Below, piece by piece: positions 17,502 to 26,934 of a stretch of 64,000 nucleotides of DNA. Positions within the stretch are counted from its first letter, which is position 1; each line of letters opens with the position of its first letter. The stretch comes from Fusobacterium_C necrophorum_A. GTDB taxonomy: Bacteria > Fusobacteriota > Fusobacteriia > Fusobacteriales > Fusobacteriaceae. The notes below the pieces were generated by a model, which was given only the letters and a program-made list of their open reading frames with translations, searched no databases and was not told where the DNA came from. The translations under genes were made by a program, and so were the position numbers. The stretch is taken from contig NZ_SBAP01000002.1 in assembly GCF_004134945.1 (NCBI RefSeq), forward strand, positions 62,001-126,000, written 5' to 3'.

Positions 17502-18929
17502 TTATCCTTTCCTTTCTTCTAACATTCTTTTTAAATTCTTTAAAAAACTTTTATATGCCGCCTGTTTTTTATCTTCTCTCACGTAAAAGAAGAAACTTAA
17601 CTGATGAAATTTTTCAAAATTCTTCTGTGGCAGCAACTCTGATAATTTTCGTTTTTCTCCCTTTAAGACCAATTCAATCTCCGTCTTTTGTACCGAATGG
17701 TAAAATTTATGATGTTGGCTGACAAAAAAGAGTTCTCCCGCTTTCAATCCCACTTCCTGTTGAACTTTTTGTGCCAACTCAGTCATAAATGTTTCCTCTT
17801 TTAAAAGGGCATTGAATTCTTCCTGACTTGAAATAATTCCTGCTTCTATCCATTCCGTTTTCCTGTCATGATATTCATAAATTGTTTTCCATAAACTTTT
17901 TAAAAAACGTCTTTCAAAGAACTGTATCGTCAAGGATTGCAAATAGGAGTTTCTTCCTTCTTTTTTCTCCTGACAATACAAGCTTCTTAAGTGAGCATAG
18001 ACATCATCATCTGCAATCAACTCTTCCGTAATAGCCTCAGGAGAAAAGAAGGCTTCCCTTTCTATTCGTCTGTCTTCCATAGAAGTTCTTAACATTTCCC
18101 CCAATAAGAAATCCGTATACACGGAAATGTGATGATGATATACCCATAAATAGAGAGAATCTCGAGAATCTACAACCGATTGTACCGCCGGAATAGCCTT
18201 TGCCACAAAACAAAGACGATTTTCCTCATCCAGTGCCAAAGAAGCCAGCAATCTCTCTACATCCATAAAAGGAGCAATCTCTCCTGTCATATGGTTGTCT
18301 CTCATCAGATAATCCAACTTATCCACATCAATGGAGGAAGAATTCAAAATCTGAATACAGATATTTTCCGCCCACTTTTCTTTTTCCAAATAAGGATTTC
18401 CAAGAATCATTCTACACATAAAATCAAGCTGTAAACTTTTATCCAAGAGATTTTGAAATTTTGAAAAAATGCAATAACAGGACATCAATTCATGAGGGCT
18501 GCCTTTCAAAGATCCACGATGATAAAAAGTTTCTTCCATAGAATATTGCTTCGGGAGTATCTTGCGAATGGCTTGACAAATTTCTTCTTTCTCTAAAAAT
18601 TTCTCCCCCAAATGAGAGAAGGCAGGATGACCCACATCATGCAACAAAGCTGCAAAACGGAGTTGTTCTTTCAGAAGCAAAATTTCTTCTTCCGTCTTCC
18701 CCCTTTCTCGTAAAAAAGGGCTTAAGGTGTCCCAAAAGTCACAGGCCAATTTCATTACACCCAAAGAATGTTCATAGCGAGTGTGGTTGACGGAGGGAAA
18801 TAATAAATTACAAGTTAATTGTCTGACCCGATGCAGTCTTTGAAAATATGGAGTATCAATGCATTTCTGCATTTTTTCATCAATGTAAATGTATCCGTGA
18901 ACCAAGTCTTTTACAACTTTAACTCCCAT
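17502..18929 (-). CDS. HD-domain phosphohydrolase (dGTPase/SAMHD1-like)
   Basis: 475 residues. The HD metal centre is seen as His54 (HTRYEHSLGV) and HDVGHPAFSH (His97-Asp98), with a later Asp in DVDKLDYLMRD; this layout matches the dGTP triphosphohydrolase/SAMHD1-like group rather than the RelA or PAP-HD groups. The substrate is unproven, with a nucleotide likely. The first 19 bases overlap the end of the dynamin-like gene, so translation is coupled. Confidence 0.83.
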   Translation of the reverse strand: MGVKVVKDLVHGYIYIDEKMQKCIDTPYFQRLHRVRQLTCNLLFPSVNHTRYEHSLGVMKLACDFWDTLSPFLRERGKTEEEILLLKEQLRFAALLHDVGHPAFSHLGEKFLEKEEICQAIRKILPKQYSMEETFYHRGSLKGSPHELMSCYCIFSKFQNLLDKSLQLDFMCRMILGNPYLEKEKWAENICIQILNSSSIDVDKLDYLMRDNHMTGEIAPFMDVERLLASLALDEENRLCFVAKAIPAVQSVVDSRDSLYLWVYHHHISVYTDFLLGEMLRTSMEDRRIEREAFFSPEAITEELIADDDVYAHLRSLYCQEKKEGRNSYLQSLTIQFFERRFLKSLWKTIYEYHDRKTEWIEAGIISSQEEFNALLKEETFMTELAQKVQQEVGLKAGELFFVSQHHKFYHSVQKTEIELVLKGEKRKLSELLPQKNFEKFHQLSFFFYVREDKKQAAYKSFLKNLKRMLEERKG

Positions 18930-20566
18930 AAAATTTCCTCCTTCTGTTTTTCCAATATCGAAATTTTTTCGGAAATTTCTTCCATCTTAATCCGTAAATT
19001 TTCAGAATTCCATTGTTGATTCATCAACTCTTCACAAGCATATTCCAAACGATTACAATTTGCATGCATTTTCCCTGTAAATTTATACAAACAATTCTCC
19101 AAGTTTCTCTTCATATTTGCTTTTAAATGTCCTTTCAAACTGCTAAGCATTTCAGAAATTTGAAAAAAATCTCCTCTGACTTTATCCGCTTTGATCACTT
19201 CATAATCCATTCGATTGGGTTTAAAAATTTCCAAATATATTTTTCTTCCATCATTGAAAAGCTTCTCCTGACATTCTTCAATCATTTTCTCACTGATTTC
19301 CAGAGATAATTTAGAGCTTTCCTTCATTTTTTCCTGAAACCACAATTCCAACGCTTCCCAATTTCTTTTTCCTTGAAAAGAGGAAAGTTCTTCTTTCCAA
19401 GCTTGATAATGTTTCTCCAATATAGCCTCTAAAAAATCATCCTGTACAAATTTCTCATATAACTTCTGTACTCCCGTTTCAATCTTTTGAGACAAATCCT
19501 GAATTTCTTTTCGCTTTGCATCCAGACTTGCCTGCAAAGCGACAGGATCCTTTCTATGCTCCATCAAAGTCTGTCTTTGATCTTCAAAAATTAAAATTTG
19601 TTTTTGATAGGCTTCTTGAATATTTTCCAAAAATTGCAAACACAGAATTTTTTCATAGTCCTTTGCAAACATTTTCAATGTTTCTTCTAAGTAAGGAAAA
19701 TTGGATTTCTCCAATAGGCTCCTCATAAAAACATCTTTCTTTCCTTTCGCTTGATACCATAAAACCGTTGCACTGTCAAATTCCTCTTCTCGAATTTTTT
19801 GTTCTATTTCTTCCTCCGATAAGTCTTGACAAGCATTCCAAAACAATTTTAACTTGCTGTCCAAAGCAATAATTTTCTCAGAAGAAATGTAATCTCCATA
19901 TTTTTCCTTTGCATCTTTTTCCAAACTTTCTCTATCCTGTTTCGAAAAAAGAGACGAACCCGTCAAGAGTAAAAAACGGCTCTCTTTATGTCTTCTCTTT
20001 GTTTTTCCACGAAAAAAGTCAATAAAAGAAGTAGATTCTAAAGCTTGTCCATATAGAGACTTCACAAAAATAATCGCATTTACACTGGGTAAATATTCCT
20101 CCGAAATTCTTCCCAAGCCTCCTTCTGCGTTCACTCCCGGACTATCAATCCATGTAATCTCCTGAAATTCTTTCTCCAAAGGATAGAACAAAAATAATTC
20201 CAACTCTCCCCGTTTTCCTGATTTTGAAAAATTCGCTTCCCGGTTTAAAAAATCCCGAATCTCTTCTTCCTCTTCCAGATGATAGCTTTGCTCTCCCCGA
20301 TGGATTTCTAAAAACATACGCTCCGAATGTCGAATATGAATCAAAGCATTGGTACATTGTTTGACATCAATCGGCAGAACATCGGTTTTTAAGTAAGCAT
20401 CGATGAAACTGGATTTCCCGCTCTTCGCTTCTCCCACGATCATGACCATGAATCTTCGGTTTTCAATATCTCTTTTTTCTTGTCGCAGTTCCTCCTCTTC
20501 TTCTATTCCAAATTGTTTCATATATCCTTGATAATCCTGATACCTTTGAAATACTTTCTCTTTCAT
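18911..20566 (-). CDS. Dynamin-family large GTPase
   Basis: 551 residues. The P-loop GEAKSGKSS is at 45-53 and the G3 motif DSPG at 141-144 (TWIDSPGVNAEGG), followed by predicted helices and long Lys/Glu-rich coiled-coil stretches in the C-terminal half. This is the architecture of bacterial dynamin-like proteins that remodel or protect membranes. No clear transmembrane segment or paddle was found. It heads a six-gene operon with the overlapping HD gene. Exact role unknown. Confidence 0.8.
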   Translation of the reverse strand: MKEKVFQRYQDYQGYMKQFGIEEEEELRQEKRDIENRRFMVMIVGEAKSGKSSFIDAYLKTDVLPIDVKQCTNALIHIRHSERMFLEIHRGEQSYHLEEEEEIRDFLNREANFSKSGKRGELELFLFYPLEKEFQEITWIDSPGVNAEGGLGRISEEYLPSVNAIIFVKSLYGQALESTSFIDFFRGKTKRRHKESRFLLLTGSSLFSKQDRESLEKDAKEKYGDYISSEKIIALDSKLKLFWNACQDLSEEEIEQKIREEEFDSATVLWYQAKGKKDVFMRSLLEKSNFPYLEETLKMFAKDYEKILCLQFLENIQEAYQKQILIFEDQRQTLMEHRKDPVALQASLDAKRKEIQDLSQKIETGVQKLYEKFVQDDFLEAILEKHYQAWKEELSSFQGKRNWEALELWFQEKMKESSKLSLEISEKMIEECQEKLFNDGRKIYLEIFKPNRMDYEVIKADKVRGDFFQISEMLSSLKGHLKANMKRNLENCLYKFTGKMHANCNRLEYACEELMNQQWNSENLRIKMEEISEKISILEKQKEEILWELKL

Positions 20567-20599
20567 TTTTCTCTCTCCTTTTTTGCTTCCCCTGAATTC

Positions 20600-20646
20600 A
20601 TTATAACATAATTTTTATTTTTTTCTTACTGCCTTTATGCTATAAT
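20600..20646. promoter_or_regulatory. Divergent promoter region
   Basis: TATAAT boxes face both ways: minus strand at 20600-20605 (dynamin operon), plus strand at 20641-20646 (Cys-rich protein gene, ATG at 20682). The matching -35 boxes are poor, so exact positions are uncertain. Confidence 0.4.
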
Positions 20647-20681
20647 AAAAATATATTTTTGAAATTTAGAAAGGACAAAGG

Positions 20682-21014
20682 ATGTCAGAGTTAGAAAAAA
20701 AAATTTTACGTTTTCTGTTGAGTGCAGCAGCCTACAGTGAGAATGCCATTTGTAAAAATTTGGGAATTTCTTTGGAGGAGTTACGAAACTCCTTTAACAT
20801 TTTGGAAAAAAACGGATACTTGGAAGCCTATGAAACTTTTCTGGCAAGAGAACAACTGAATGAAAACAATTCTTGCCCTTCTCATGGCGGATGTTCTTCC
20901 TGTCATTCCTGTTCCCATAGCTCTTCCTGCGGCTGTGGAGCTCAAGCAAAAGAAGACTATTCAGATATTCGTGTTATAACAGAAAAAGCAGTGGAGGAAT
21001 TCGGAAGTGACTAA
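20682..21014 (+). CDS. Small winged-helix-like protein with a Cys/His cluster
   Basis: 110 residues. The N-terminal ~50 look like a winged-helix (ILRFLLSAAAYSENAICKNLGISLEELRNSFNILEKNGYLEAY). Residues 65-85 hold six cysteines (65, 71, 74, 77, 83, 85) and three histidines in a Ser/Gly-rich loop, which looks like a metal or Fe-S site. The layout recalls FeoC-type regulators, but the neighbours are an amino-acid exporter, not Feo. It ends inside the start of the thrE-like gene, so the two are translated together. No specific family is recognised. Confidence 0.72.
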   Translation: MSELEKKILRFLLSAAAYSENAICKNLGISLEELRNSFNILEKNGYLEAYETFLAREQLNENNSCPSHGGCSSCHSCSHSSSCGCGAQAKEDYSDIRVITEKAVEEFGSD

Positions 21015-21768
21015 AGAAATTCGAAAGGAGTATCAAATCCTGTCTCTTGCTTGTAAAACGGCAAGACTTCTATTGGAAAACGGTTCAGAGGTTCATCGAA
21101 TTGAGCAAATTTCTAAAAAAATTTGTGAATACTATGGCTATTCTTGCCAATGTTTTGCCTCTTTAACCTGTGTTGTCATCACTCTTGAAAATACAGAGGG
21201 AGAAATTTTTTCTCTGGTGGACAGAATCGAAAACCGAAACACCAACTTAAATAAAATTACTCGAATTTCCAGATTGGTGGACAATATTCATTCTCAATCT
21301 TACGAATCTTTAAAAGAAGAATTGCAGAATATTCAGGAGGAAGTCACCTATTCTTCTGTTCAAACTTTTTTAGCTCATATCATAGGGGCTGCTTTTTTTG
21401 TATTTTTATTTCAAGGAAGCTATCGAGATATTTTGGTTTCGGGAATCACGGGATTTTTTATTGCTTTTACCGCATTTATCAGTAAAAAAATAAGATTGGA
21501 ATCCCTCTTCGTGAACTTGTTACAAGGAATGGTCTGCTCTTCCATTCCCTGTTTCTTTTATTCTCTGCATTGGATTGATAATGTGGATATTTCGATTATT
21601 TCTTCTCTGATGATTATGGTTCCCGGAGTCGCTTTTATCAATTCCATTCGGGATCTTTTCTCCGGAGACTTGGTGACTGCCCAATCCAGATTATTGGAAG
21701 TAGCTCTCATTGGAATGACCTTAGCCATCGGTTCCGGAATTGCCTTAAAATTTTTCTATATTTCATAA
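21007..21768 (+). CDS. Threonine/serine exporter ThrE-type subunit (DUF1212 half)
   Basis: 253 residues: an N-terminal soluble part (LLENGSEVHRIEQISKKICEYYGY, FASLTCVVITLEN) typical of DUF1212, followed by about five membrane helices from residue ~118. It corresponds to the first half of ThrE; the second half is the next gene, 12 bases on. It starts at a GTG (21007) with GGAGG 8 bases upstream, overlapping the Cys-rich gene. Expected to export threonine or serine. Confidence 0.86.
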   Translation: MTKEIRKEYQILSLACKTARLLLENGSEVHRIEQISKKICEYYGYSCQCFASLTCVVITLENTEGEIFSLVDRIENRNTNLNKITRISRLVDNIHSQSYESLKEELQNIQEEVTYSSVQTFLAHIIGAAFFVFLFQGSYRDILVSGITGFFIAFTAFISKKIRLESLFVNLLQGMVCSSIPCFFYSLHWIDNVDISIISSLMIMVPGVAFINSIRDLFSGDLVTAQSRLLEVALIGMTLAIGSGIALKFFYIS

Positions 21769-21779
21769 AGGAGTTTTTC

Positions 21780-22220
21780 ATGTTTGTATCTTCTACTTTC
21801 ATACAAATCATAGCAGCTGTTTTGACCACTCTCGGTTTTGGAATTCTTTTCAAGGTGAAGGGAAATAATCTACTTCATACCTGTATTGCCGGCGGTATCG
21901 GTTGGACAGTTTATCTTTTCTGTCATACTCATTCCTATAGTCTGAGTTTCAGCTATTTTGCAGCAACTTTTATTTTATCCCTCTATTCAGAAATGATAGC
22001 TCGAATAAAAAAAACTCCGGTCACAAGTATTCTCATTGCTGCAATGATTCCTCTTGCTCCCGGAGGTGGTATTTACTATACGATGTTACATATCTTATAC
22101 AAAAATTATCCTCTTGCTCTCTCCAAAGGGGTTGATACTTTAATTATTGCAGGTTCTATGGCAATCGGTGTTTTTTCTGCCTCTGCCCTATTTCGTGTCT
22201 ATCAGGAAATCAGCCACTGA
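21780..22220 (+). CDS. Threonine/serine exporter ThrE-type small subunit (DUF3815 half)
   Basis: 146 residues, almost entirely hydrophobic (about five helices), with IPLAPGGGIYYTML, the conserved Pro/Gly loop of the DUF3815 half of ThrE exporters. A GGAG precedes the ATG at 21780. With the preceding gene it forms a split ThrE. Its 3' end overlaps the convergent DUF535 gene by 33 bases. Confidence 0.86.
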   Translation: MFVSSTFIQIIAAVLTTLGFGILFKVKGNNLLHTCIAGGIGWTVYLFCHTHSYSLSFSYFAATFILSLYSEMIARIKKTPVTSILIAAMIPLAPGGGIYYTMLHILYKNYPLALSKGVDTLIIAGSMAIGVFSASALFRVYQEISH

Positions 22221-23081
22221 TTCTTGAATCGTATCTAAAATTTGGTAACGACTTCGATATTGAGAACGCTTTTTACTCGGAATCTCTTCTATAGGTTTCC
22301 GAGCTATTGTTTCCGCCAATTCCCATAAACCGTCTTCTCTTTGGACTCCCCCTAAAGATTCCCAAAACTCATCATAGTCTGCTTTTACTTTTCTTTCTTT
22401 TTTATATCGGTATCTCTGTGCCAAATAAATATGATTGGCATTTCCGACCGCAATCTTCGGTTCAGGAAACAAATGATAGAACACTTCTAATAAAATTCGT
22501 TTCGGGAATAGTCCATAAAAATTTTTCGTTACTTTCTTTAAAATTTCAGGATCCTTATAAATTCTTCCTAAGCCTTGCAATCCTCCGATAAAAATACGCT
22601 TCTTCCAAACGGCAAAAGTCAAAGTTGCTAATAAAATATCTTCTTGATATAACAATAAATTGAATTCTCCTTCTTTATCAAAATCAGGATAAAGTTTTAA
22701 ATAAGCGGATAGCCTACAATCTTCTTTTCCTTGTATATCTACAACTTTTATTTTCCCTTTTGAGTATAGCTCCCGTAAAACTTCATCCCGAAAATACCGA
22801 TCCAAATAGCTATAGGAAGAAAAAATAACTTCCAATTTCTCTTTCGCTGTGAAAGAAAATCTCATATAGGGTTTATGCAGCTTCTCCGTTATCATAGGAT
22901 ATTGAGAAATGATTTCGGATAAATATGGATGCTGCATAATAAATTTTGCCAGAGTGATTGAATATGGATAATAAAATAATGTTCTAGTGATATATTTTAT
23001 TTTTTTTCGGAAAGCATGAGTTGTTCCCTTCCCATATCGCTTCTTCATCACTCTATAATAAAACTGTAATTCTTTTTTCAA
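22188..23081 (-). CDS. DUF535 (VirK/YbjX-like) protein, copy 2
   Basis: 297 residues, no signal peptide or clear membrane helix. It belongs to the DUF535 group (VirK/YbjX), of uncertain function; VirK-like proteins have been linked to virulence and surface stress in enterics. It is closely related to the next gene upstream: both share the LHKPYM/IHRPYM, VFYHLFPEPK/IFYALFPEEK, IGGLQGLGR and IPSKKRSQYRSRYQILD-type segments. Tandem duplication is therefore likely. Its stop lies inside the convergent exporter gene. Confidence 0.78.
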   Translation of the reverse strand: MKKELQFYYRVMKKRYGKGTTHAFRKKIKYITRTLFYYPYSITLAKFIMQHPYLSEIISQYPMITEKLHKPYMRFSFTAKEKLEVIFSSYSYLDRYFRDEVLRELYSKGKIKVVDIQGKEDCRLSAYLKLYPDFDKEGEFNLLLYQEDILLATLTFAVWKKRIFIGGLQGLGRIYKDPEILKKVTKNFYGLFPKRILLEVFYHLFPEPKIAVGNANHIYLAQRYRYKKERKVKADYDEFWESLGGVQREDGLWELAETIARKPIEEIPSKKRSQYRSRYQILDTIQESVADFLIDTK

Positions 23082-23102
23082 TTTATTCTCCTCACCTTAT
23101 GC

Positions 23103-24008
23103 TCAATTTTCTGATTTATTCCTTTTTAAAAACTCCATGACAAGAACCTGTATCTCATCCAAAATAGCATATCGATTTCGATATTGGGATCTCTTTTTAC
23201 TTGGAATCTCTTCCATAGTCTTTCGAACAAGTTTTTCCGGTAAACACCATAGAGCTTCCTCTCTTCTCTCCTTCGCTCCCAAACTTTGCCAAAATTCATC
23301 ATAATCCGCATGAATTTTTCTTTTTTCTTGATGTTTATAACGAGCTGCCAAGTAAATATGACTTGCATTTCCAACCGCTCTCTTTTCCTCCGGAAATAAG
23401 GCATAAAAAATCTCTATTACAAGCCTTTTCGGAAATAAACCATAAAAACTTTTGGTTACCTGTTTTAAAATTTCAGGATCCGTATATTCCCTTCCCAAGC
23501 CTTGCAATCCTCCTATCCATAAACTGCCGTCTACGACGGAAAAGGTCAAGGTGGCAAGTAAAATCTCTCCCCAATACAAAACCAAATTGAATTCTCCCTC
23601 TTTCTCGTATTGAGAGTACAACTTTAGATAGGCTTCCAGAAGCATTTCCTCTTTTCCCATTATTTGAAGAATTTTTATCTTTCCTTCCCGGTATAATTGT
23701 TTCAAACTTTCTTCCTGAAAAAACTCATCGATATATCGGTAAGAAGAAAGAACAGTATCCACTTTTTTCTGCATGGAAAAGGCATGTGTCATATAAGGTC
23801 TATGTATTTTAGAACATAGGACGGGATAACGGTATATTTCTTCACAAAGATAAGGATGACTTTGTAAAAAATCTGAAATTTGTTTTGCCCAAGGATAATA
23901 TAGAAGATTTCGAAAGATATATTTTACTTTCTTCTGTAAAGTATTCACTTCTCCCTTGGATACCCCATTCTGCATTACCTTCCAATAAAATAAAATTTCT
24001 TTTTTCAC
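23103..24008 (-). CDS. DUF535 (VirK/YbjX-like) protein, copy 1
   Basis: 301 residues, paralogue of the neighbouring 22188-23081 gene along the whole length (same order of IHRPYM, SSYRYIDEFF, GEFNLVLY, IGGLQGLGREYTDPEILK, IPSKKRSQYRNRYAILDEI). It starts 4 bases after sdaA ends, so it is read as part of the serine dehydratase transcript. Function unknown; no catalytic motif is evident. Confidence 0.78.
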   Translation of the reverse strand: MKKEILFYWKVMQNGVSKGEVNTLQKKVKYIFRNLLYYPWAKQISDFLQSHPYLCEEIYRYPVLCSKIHRPYMTHAFSMQKKVDTVLSSYRYIDEFFQEESLKQLYREGKIKILQIMGKEEMLLEAYLKLYSQYEKEGEFNLVLYWGEILLATLTFSVVDGSLWIGGLQGLGREYTDPEILKQVTKSFYGLFPKRLVIEIFYALFPEEKRAVGNASHIYLAARYKHQEKRKIHADYDEFWQSLGAKERREEALWCLPEKLVRKTMEEIPSKKRSQYRNRYAILDEIQVLVMEFLKRNKSEN

Positions 24009-24012
24009 GAAG

Positions 24013-25236
24013 CTATTCTCCTGCTAATATCTTATTATAATACTTTGCCAATCCTCCACTGGAGGTTTCTTTATAGGCGGAACACATATCTTTTCCTGTT
24101 TCTTTCATCGTAATAATGACCTCATCGAACGAAATGGTGTGATCTCCTCCTGTTACCATGACATAATTTGCCGTATTGAAAGAACGTGTTGCTACAATCG
24201 CATTTCTTTCAATACAAGGAATTTGTACATAGCCTCCTACCGGATCACAAGTCATTCCCAAGTGATGTTCCATTCCAATCTCTGCGGCATATTCAATTTC
24301 TTCCATAGAACCGCCCATGAAATAAACAGCCATAGCCGAAGCCATGGAACAAGCGGCTCCTACCTCCGCCTGACATCCACCTTCTGCCCCTGAAATGGTT
24401 GCATTTTGTTTGATTAAATTTCCAATGAGTCCCGCAATTGCCAAACCTCTTAAAATCGTATCCTCATCCAAAGAATATTCTTCTCTCATGGCTCGAAGCA
24501 ATCCGGGGATCACTCCGGAAGCTCCACAAGTCGGTGCGGTAACAACTCTTCCCGCACTCGCATTTTCTTCCGATACTGCAAGAGAATAGGCGAACATCTT
24601 ATCCACAAAACGAAGTAGTCTGGTCTTTGTCTTTGCTTTCAAATAAGTTTCCTTTGCCTTTCTGGGATATTTTAAGTTTCCGGGTAAAAATCCTTCTTTG
24701 GTTAAGCCACGATTGATAGCCTCCTCCATAGCTTTATGAATTTCCCATAAATAGTCCCAAATTTCTTCTCCCTCACAATATTCGACATATTCCCATAACT
24801 TTTTCCTATTTTTACGACACCATTCCATAATGTCATCCAATTTATTTAGAGAATATACTTCCTGTTTTTTTTCTGAAGTTATTTCAAAATCTTTTTCTTC
24901 TTTAATGGTCCCTCCACCAACAGAAAATACGAGCCACTCATCCAAAATACTTTCTTTTTGATCCAAAGCATAAAATTTCATTCCGTTTGTATGATAAGGA
25001 TGAATATAGTCCGGTTTCCATAAAATTTCCGTTACTTTTGGCTTTAATGTTTCTTCAATAATCCAGTCTGTCAGATGCCCTTTTCCTGTTGCTGCCAAGC
25101 TACCATATAATTCTACTCTATACTTTGCTGCATTCGGATTTTTTACCAAAAATTTCTTTGCAGCTCGTTCCGGTCCCATGGTATGAGAACTGGAAGGACC
25201 ACACCCTATTTTAAATAATTCCTTTAGTGTATCCAC
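24013..25236 (-). CDS. sdaA: L-serine dehydratase, Fe-S dependent, single chain
   Basis: Deaminates L-serine to pyruvate and ammonia. A 407-residue one-chain form: the N-terminal beta-type domain starts with KIGCGPSSSHTMGPERAA, and the C-terminal alpha-type domain has APTCGASGVIPGLL, AEGGCQAEVGAACSMA and GMTCDPVGGYVQIPC, which hold the cysteines for the [4Fe-4S] cluster. Amino-acid fermentation is the main energy source in fusobacteria, which fits. It is the first gene of a transcript continuing into two DUF535 genes. Confidence 0.95.
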   Translation of the reverse strand: MDTLKELFKIGCGPSSSHTMGPERAAKKFLVKNPNAAKYRVELYGSLAATGKGHLTDWIIEETLKPKVTEILWKPDYIHPYHTNGMKFYALDQKESILDEWLVFSVGGGTIKEEKDFEITSEKKQEVYSLNKLDDIMEWCRKNRKKLWEYVEYCEGEEIWDYLWEIHKAMEEAINRGLTKEGFLPGNLKYPRKAKETYLKAKTKTRLLRFVDKMFAYSLAVSEENASAGRVVTAPTCGASGVIPGLLRAMREEYSLDEDTILRGLAIAGLIGNLIKQNATISGAEGGCQAEVGAACSMASAMAVYFMGGSMEEIEYAAEIGMEHHLGMTCDPVGGYVQIPCIERNAIVATRSFNTANYVMVTGGDHTISFDEVIITMKETGKDMCSAYKETSSGGLAKYYNKILAGE

Positions 25237-25296
25237 CGTAGCCTCCTTAATATTTCATTATCTCCTTATATTGTAGCATACTTTTCAAAAATTTTC

Positions 25297-25332
25297 TAAA
25301 AAATTAAGAGGTTCTGACAGGCAGTCCCTCTT
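25297..25332 (-). terminator. Terminator after rny
   Basis: On the minus strand an AAGAGG...CCTCTT hairpin (25306-25332) with an inner CTG/CAG pairing is followed by AATTTTTT. It ends the ABC-F-to-rny operon upstream of sdaA. Confidence 0.8.
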
Positions 25333-25344
25333 ATCCTTATCTTT

Positions 25345-26910
25345 TTACTTTGCATAATCCACTGCACGAGTTTCTCGTACAATCGTTACTTTAATTTGCC
25401 CCGGATATTGCATTGTCTCTTCTATCTTTTTTGCCACTTCTCTTGACATTACCGTTGCTTCGTCGTCGTTTACCTTATCAGGATTGATAATCATTCTCAA
25501 TTCTCTTCCTGCCTGAATTGCGAAAGAAGATTCCACACCTTGGAAAGAGTTTGCAATTTCTTCCAATTGTTCCAATCGTTTGATATAGGCTGTCAGGGTT
25601 TCTCGTCTTGCTCCCGGTCTGGAAGCGGAAACAGCATCTGCCGCTTGTACCAATACCGCTTCTATTGTTTCAAACTCCACTTCATTGTGGTGAGCCATAA
25701 CCGCATTGATTACCGTTGCCTTTTCTCCAAATTTCTTTAGATATTCTCCTCCAATAATCGCATGAGAAGATTCCACATCATGTTCCAGTATTTTTCCAAT
25801 ATCGTGAAGTAATCCGGCTCGTTTTGCAAGCTCTACATCAGCTCCAATTTCCGCCGCTAAGGTTGCGGCTATCTTCGCTACTTCAATAGAATGCACCAAG
25901 ACATTTTGTCCATAACTGGTTCTAAACTTTAACCTTCCCAATGTCTTAATAATATCCGGATGAAGTCCCGGAATAGATAATTCCAAAATTGCTTCTTCTC
26001 CCGCTGCCGTAATTTCTTTTTCCACTTCTTTTTTTGCTTTGTTTACCACTTCTTCAATTTTTCCCGGATGAATTCTTCCGTCCGTAATCAATTTTTCTAT
26101 GGTAATTCTCGCAATTTCTCTTTTCACTCCGTCAAAACTCGAAAGTACAACGGCTTCAGGAGTATCGTCAATAATAATATCAACCCCTGTCAGAGATTCA
26201 ATGGAACGAATATTCCGTCCCTCTCTTCCGATAATTCTCCCTTTCATTTCATCGCTTGGCAGATTAACCACAGAAACGGTTGCATCCGCCACATAGTCTG
26301 CTGCCGCTTTGCCAATTGCAGTCGATAAAATTCTTCTGCTGATTCTATCTTTTTCATCTTCCAATTTATTTTCAAATTCACGAATAGCCAAAGCATTTTC
26401 ATGTGTCAATTCTTCTTTTAATTTTGCAATTAAAATTTCTTTGGCCTCTGTTTTTGTCAATCCTGTAATTCTTTCCAGTTCCGCTTCCTGTTCCCGTTTT
26501 ACGGTTTCAATTTCCTCTCTTTTTTGTTCCAATTCTTCGGTTGTTCTTTCCAACTCTTGACTTTTATTTTCCAATTTTTCAATTTTATGATCTAAGGTTT
26601 CTTCTTTTTTTGCTAATCTTGCTTCTTTTTGTAAAATTTCATTCTTCGAATTTCGTATTTCCTTTTCTGCTTCTTCTTTCAAAGAATATGCTCTTTCTTT
26701 TGCCTTTAACTCAATTTCTTTTCCTTTAGAAACTGCCTCTTTTTCCGCATTTTCTAAAATTTCCTTTGCCTTAATCTTTGATTTTGCCACTTCATCTTCC
26801 AGGTTATTCAATATTTGAATTTGTTTATCAATAACCACTTTTTTATATATCAAAGCAAAGGCGATTGCCAAACCAAAAACACCTAAGCCAACTCCTAATA
26901 TTAAATTCAT
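25345..26910 (-). CDS. rny: Ribonuclease Y
   Basis: 521 residues, membrane-anchored endoribonuclease that starts mRNA decay. It has the N-terminal membrane helix (about 3-23), a long Glu/Lys coiled coil (~30-200), a KH domain with MKGRIIGREGRNIRSIESLTGVD, and an HD domain with LLHDIGK and the metal ligands of HAIIGGEYLKKFGE and AHHNEVE. The last gene of a seven-gene minus-strand operon, 24 bases after the STAS gene. Confidence 0.96.
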   Translation of the reverse strand: MNLILGVGLGVFGLAIAFALIYKKVVIDKQIQILNNLEDEVAKSKIKAKEILENAEKEAVSKGKEIELKAKERAYSLKEEAEKEIRNSKNEILQKEARLAKKEETLDHKIEKLENKSQELERTTEELEQKREEIETVKREQEAELERITGLTKTEAKEILIAKLKEELTHENALAIREFENKLEDEKDRISRRILSTAIGKAAADYVADATVSVVNLPSDEMKGRIIGREGRNIRSIESLTGVDIIIDDTPEAVVLSSFDGVKREIARITIEKLITDGRIHPGKIEEVVNKAKKEVEKEITAAGEEAILELSIPGLHPDIIKTLGRLKFRTSYGQNVLVHSIEVAKIAATLAAEIGADVELAKRAGLLHDIGKILEHDVESSHAIIGGEYLKKFGEKATVINAVMAHHNEVEFETIEAVLVQAADAVSASRPGARRETLTAYIKRLEQLEEIANSFQGVESSFAIQAGRELRMIINPDKVNDDEATVMSREVAKKIEETMQYPGQIKVTIVRETRAVDYAK

Positions 26911-26934
26911 ATTCGTTCCTTTCTTTTCATAGTA

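Noticed and set aside
20682..21014. FeoC as identity of the Cys-rich protein
   Set aside because: The Cys spacing and neighbours differ from Feo loci; similarity is only in general layout.
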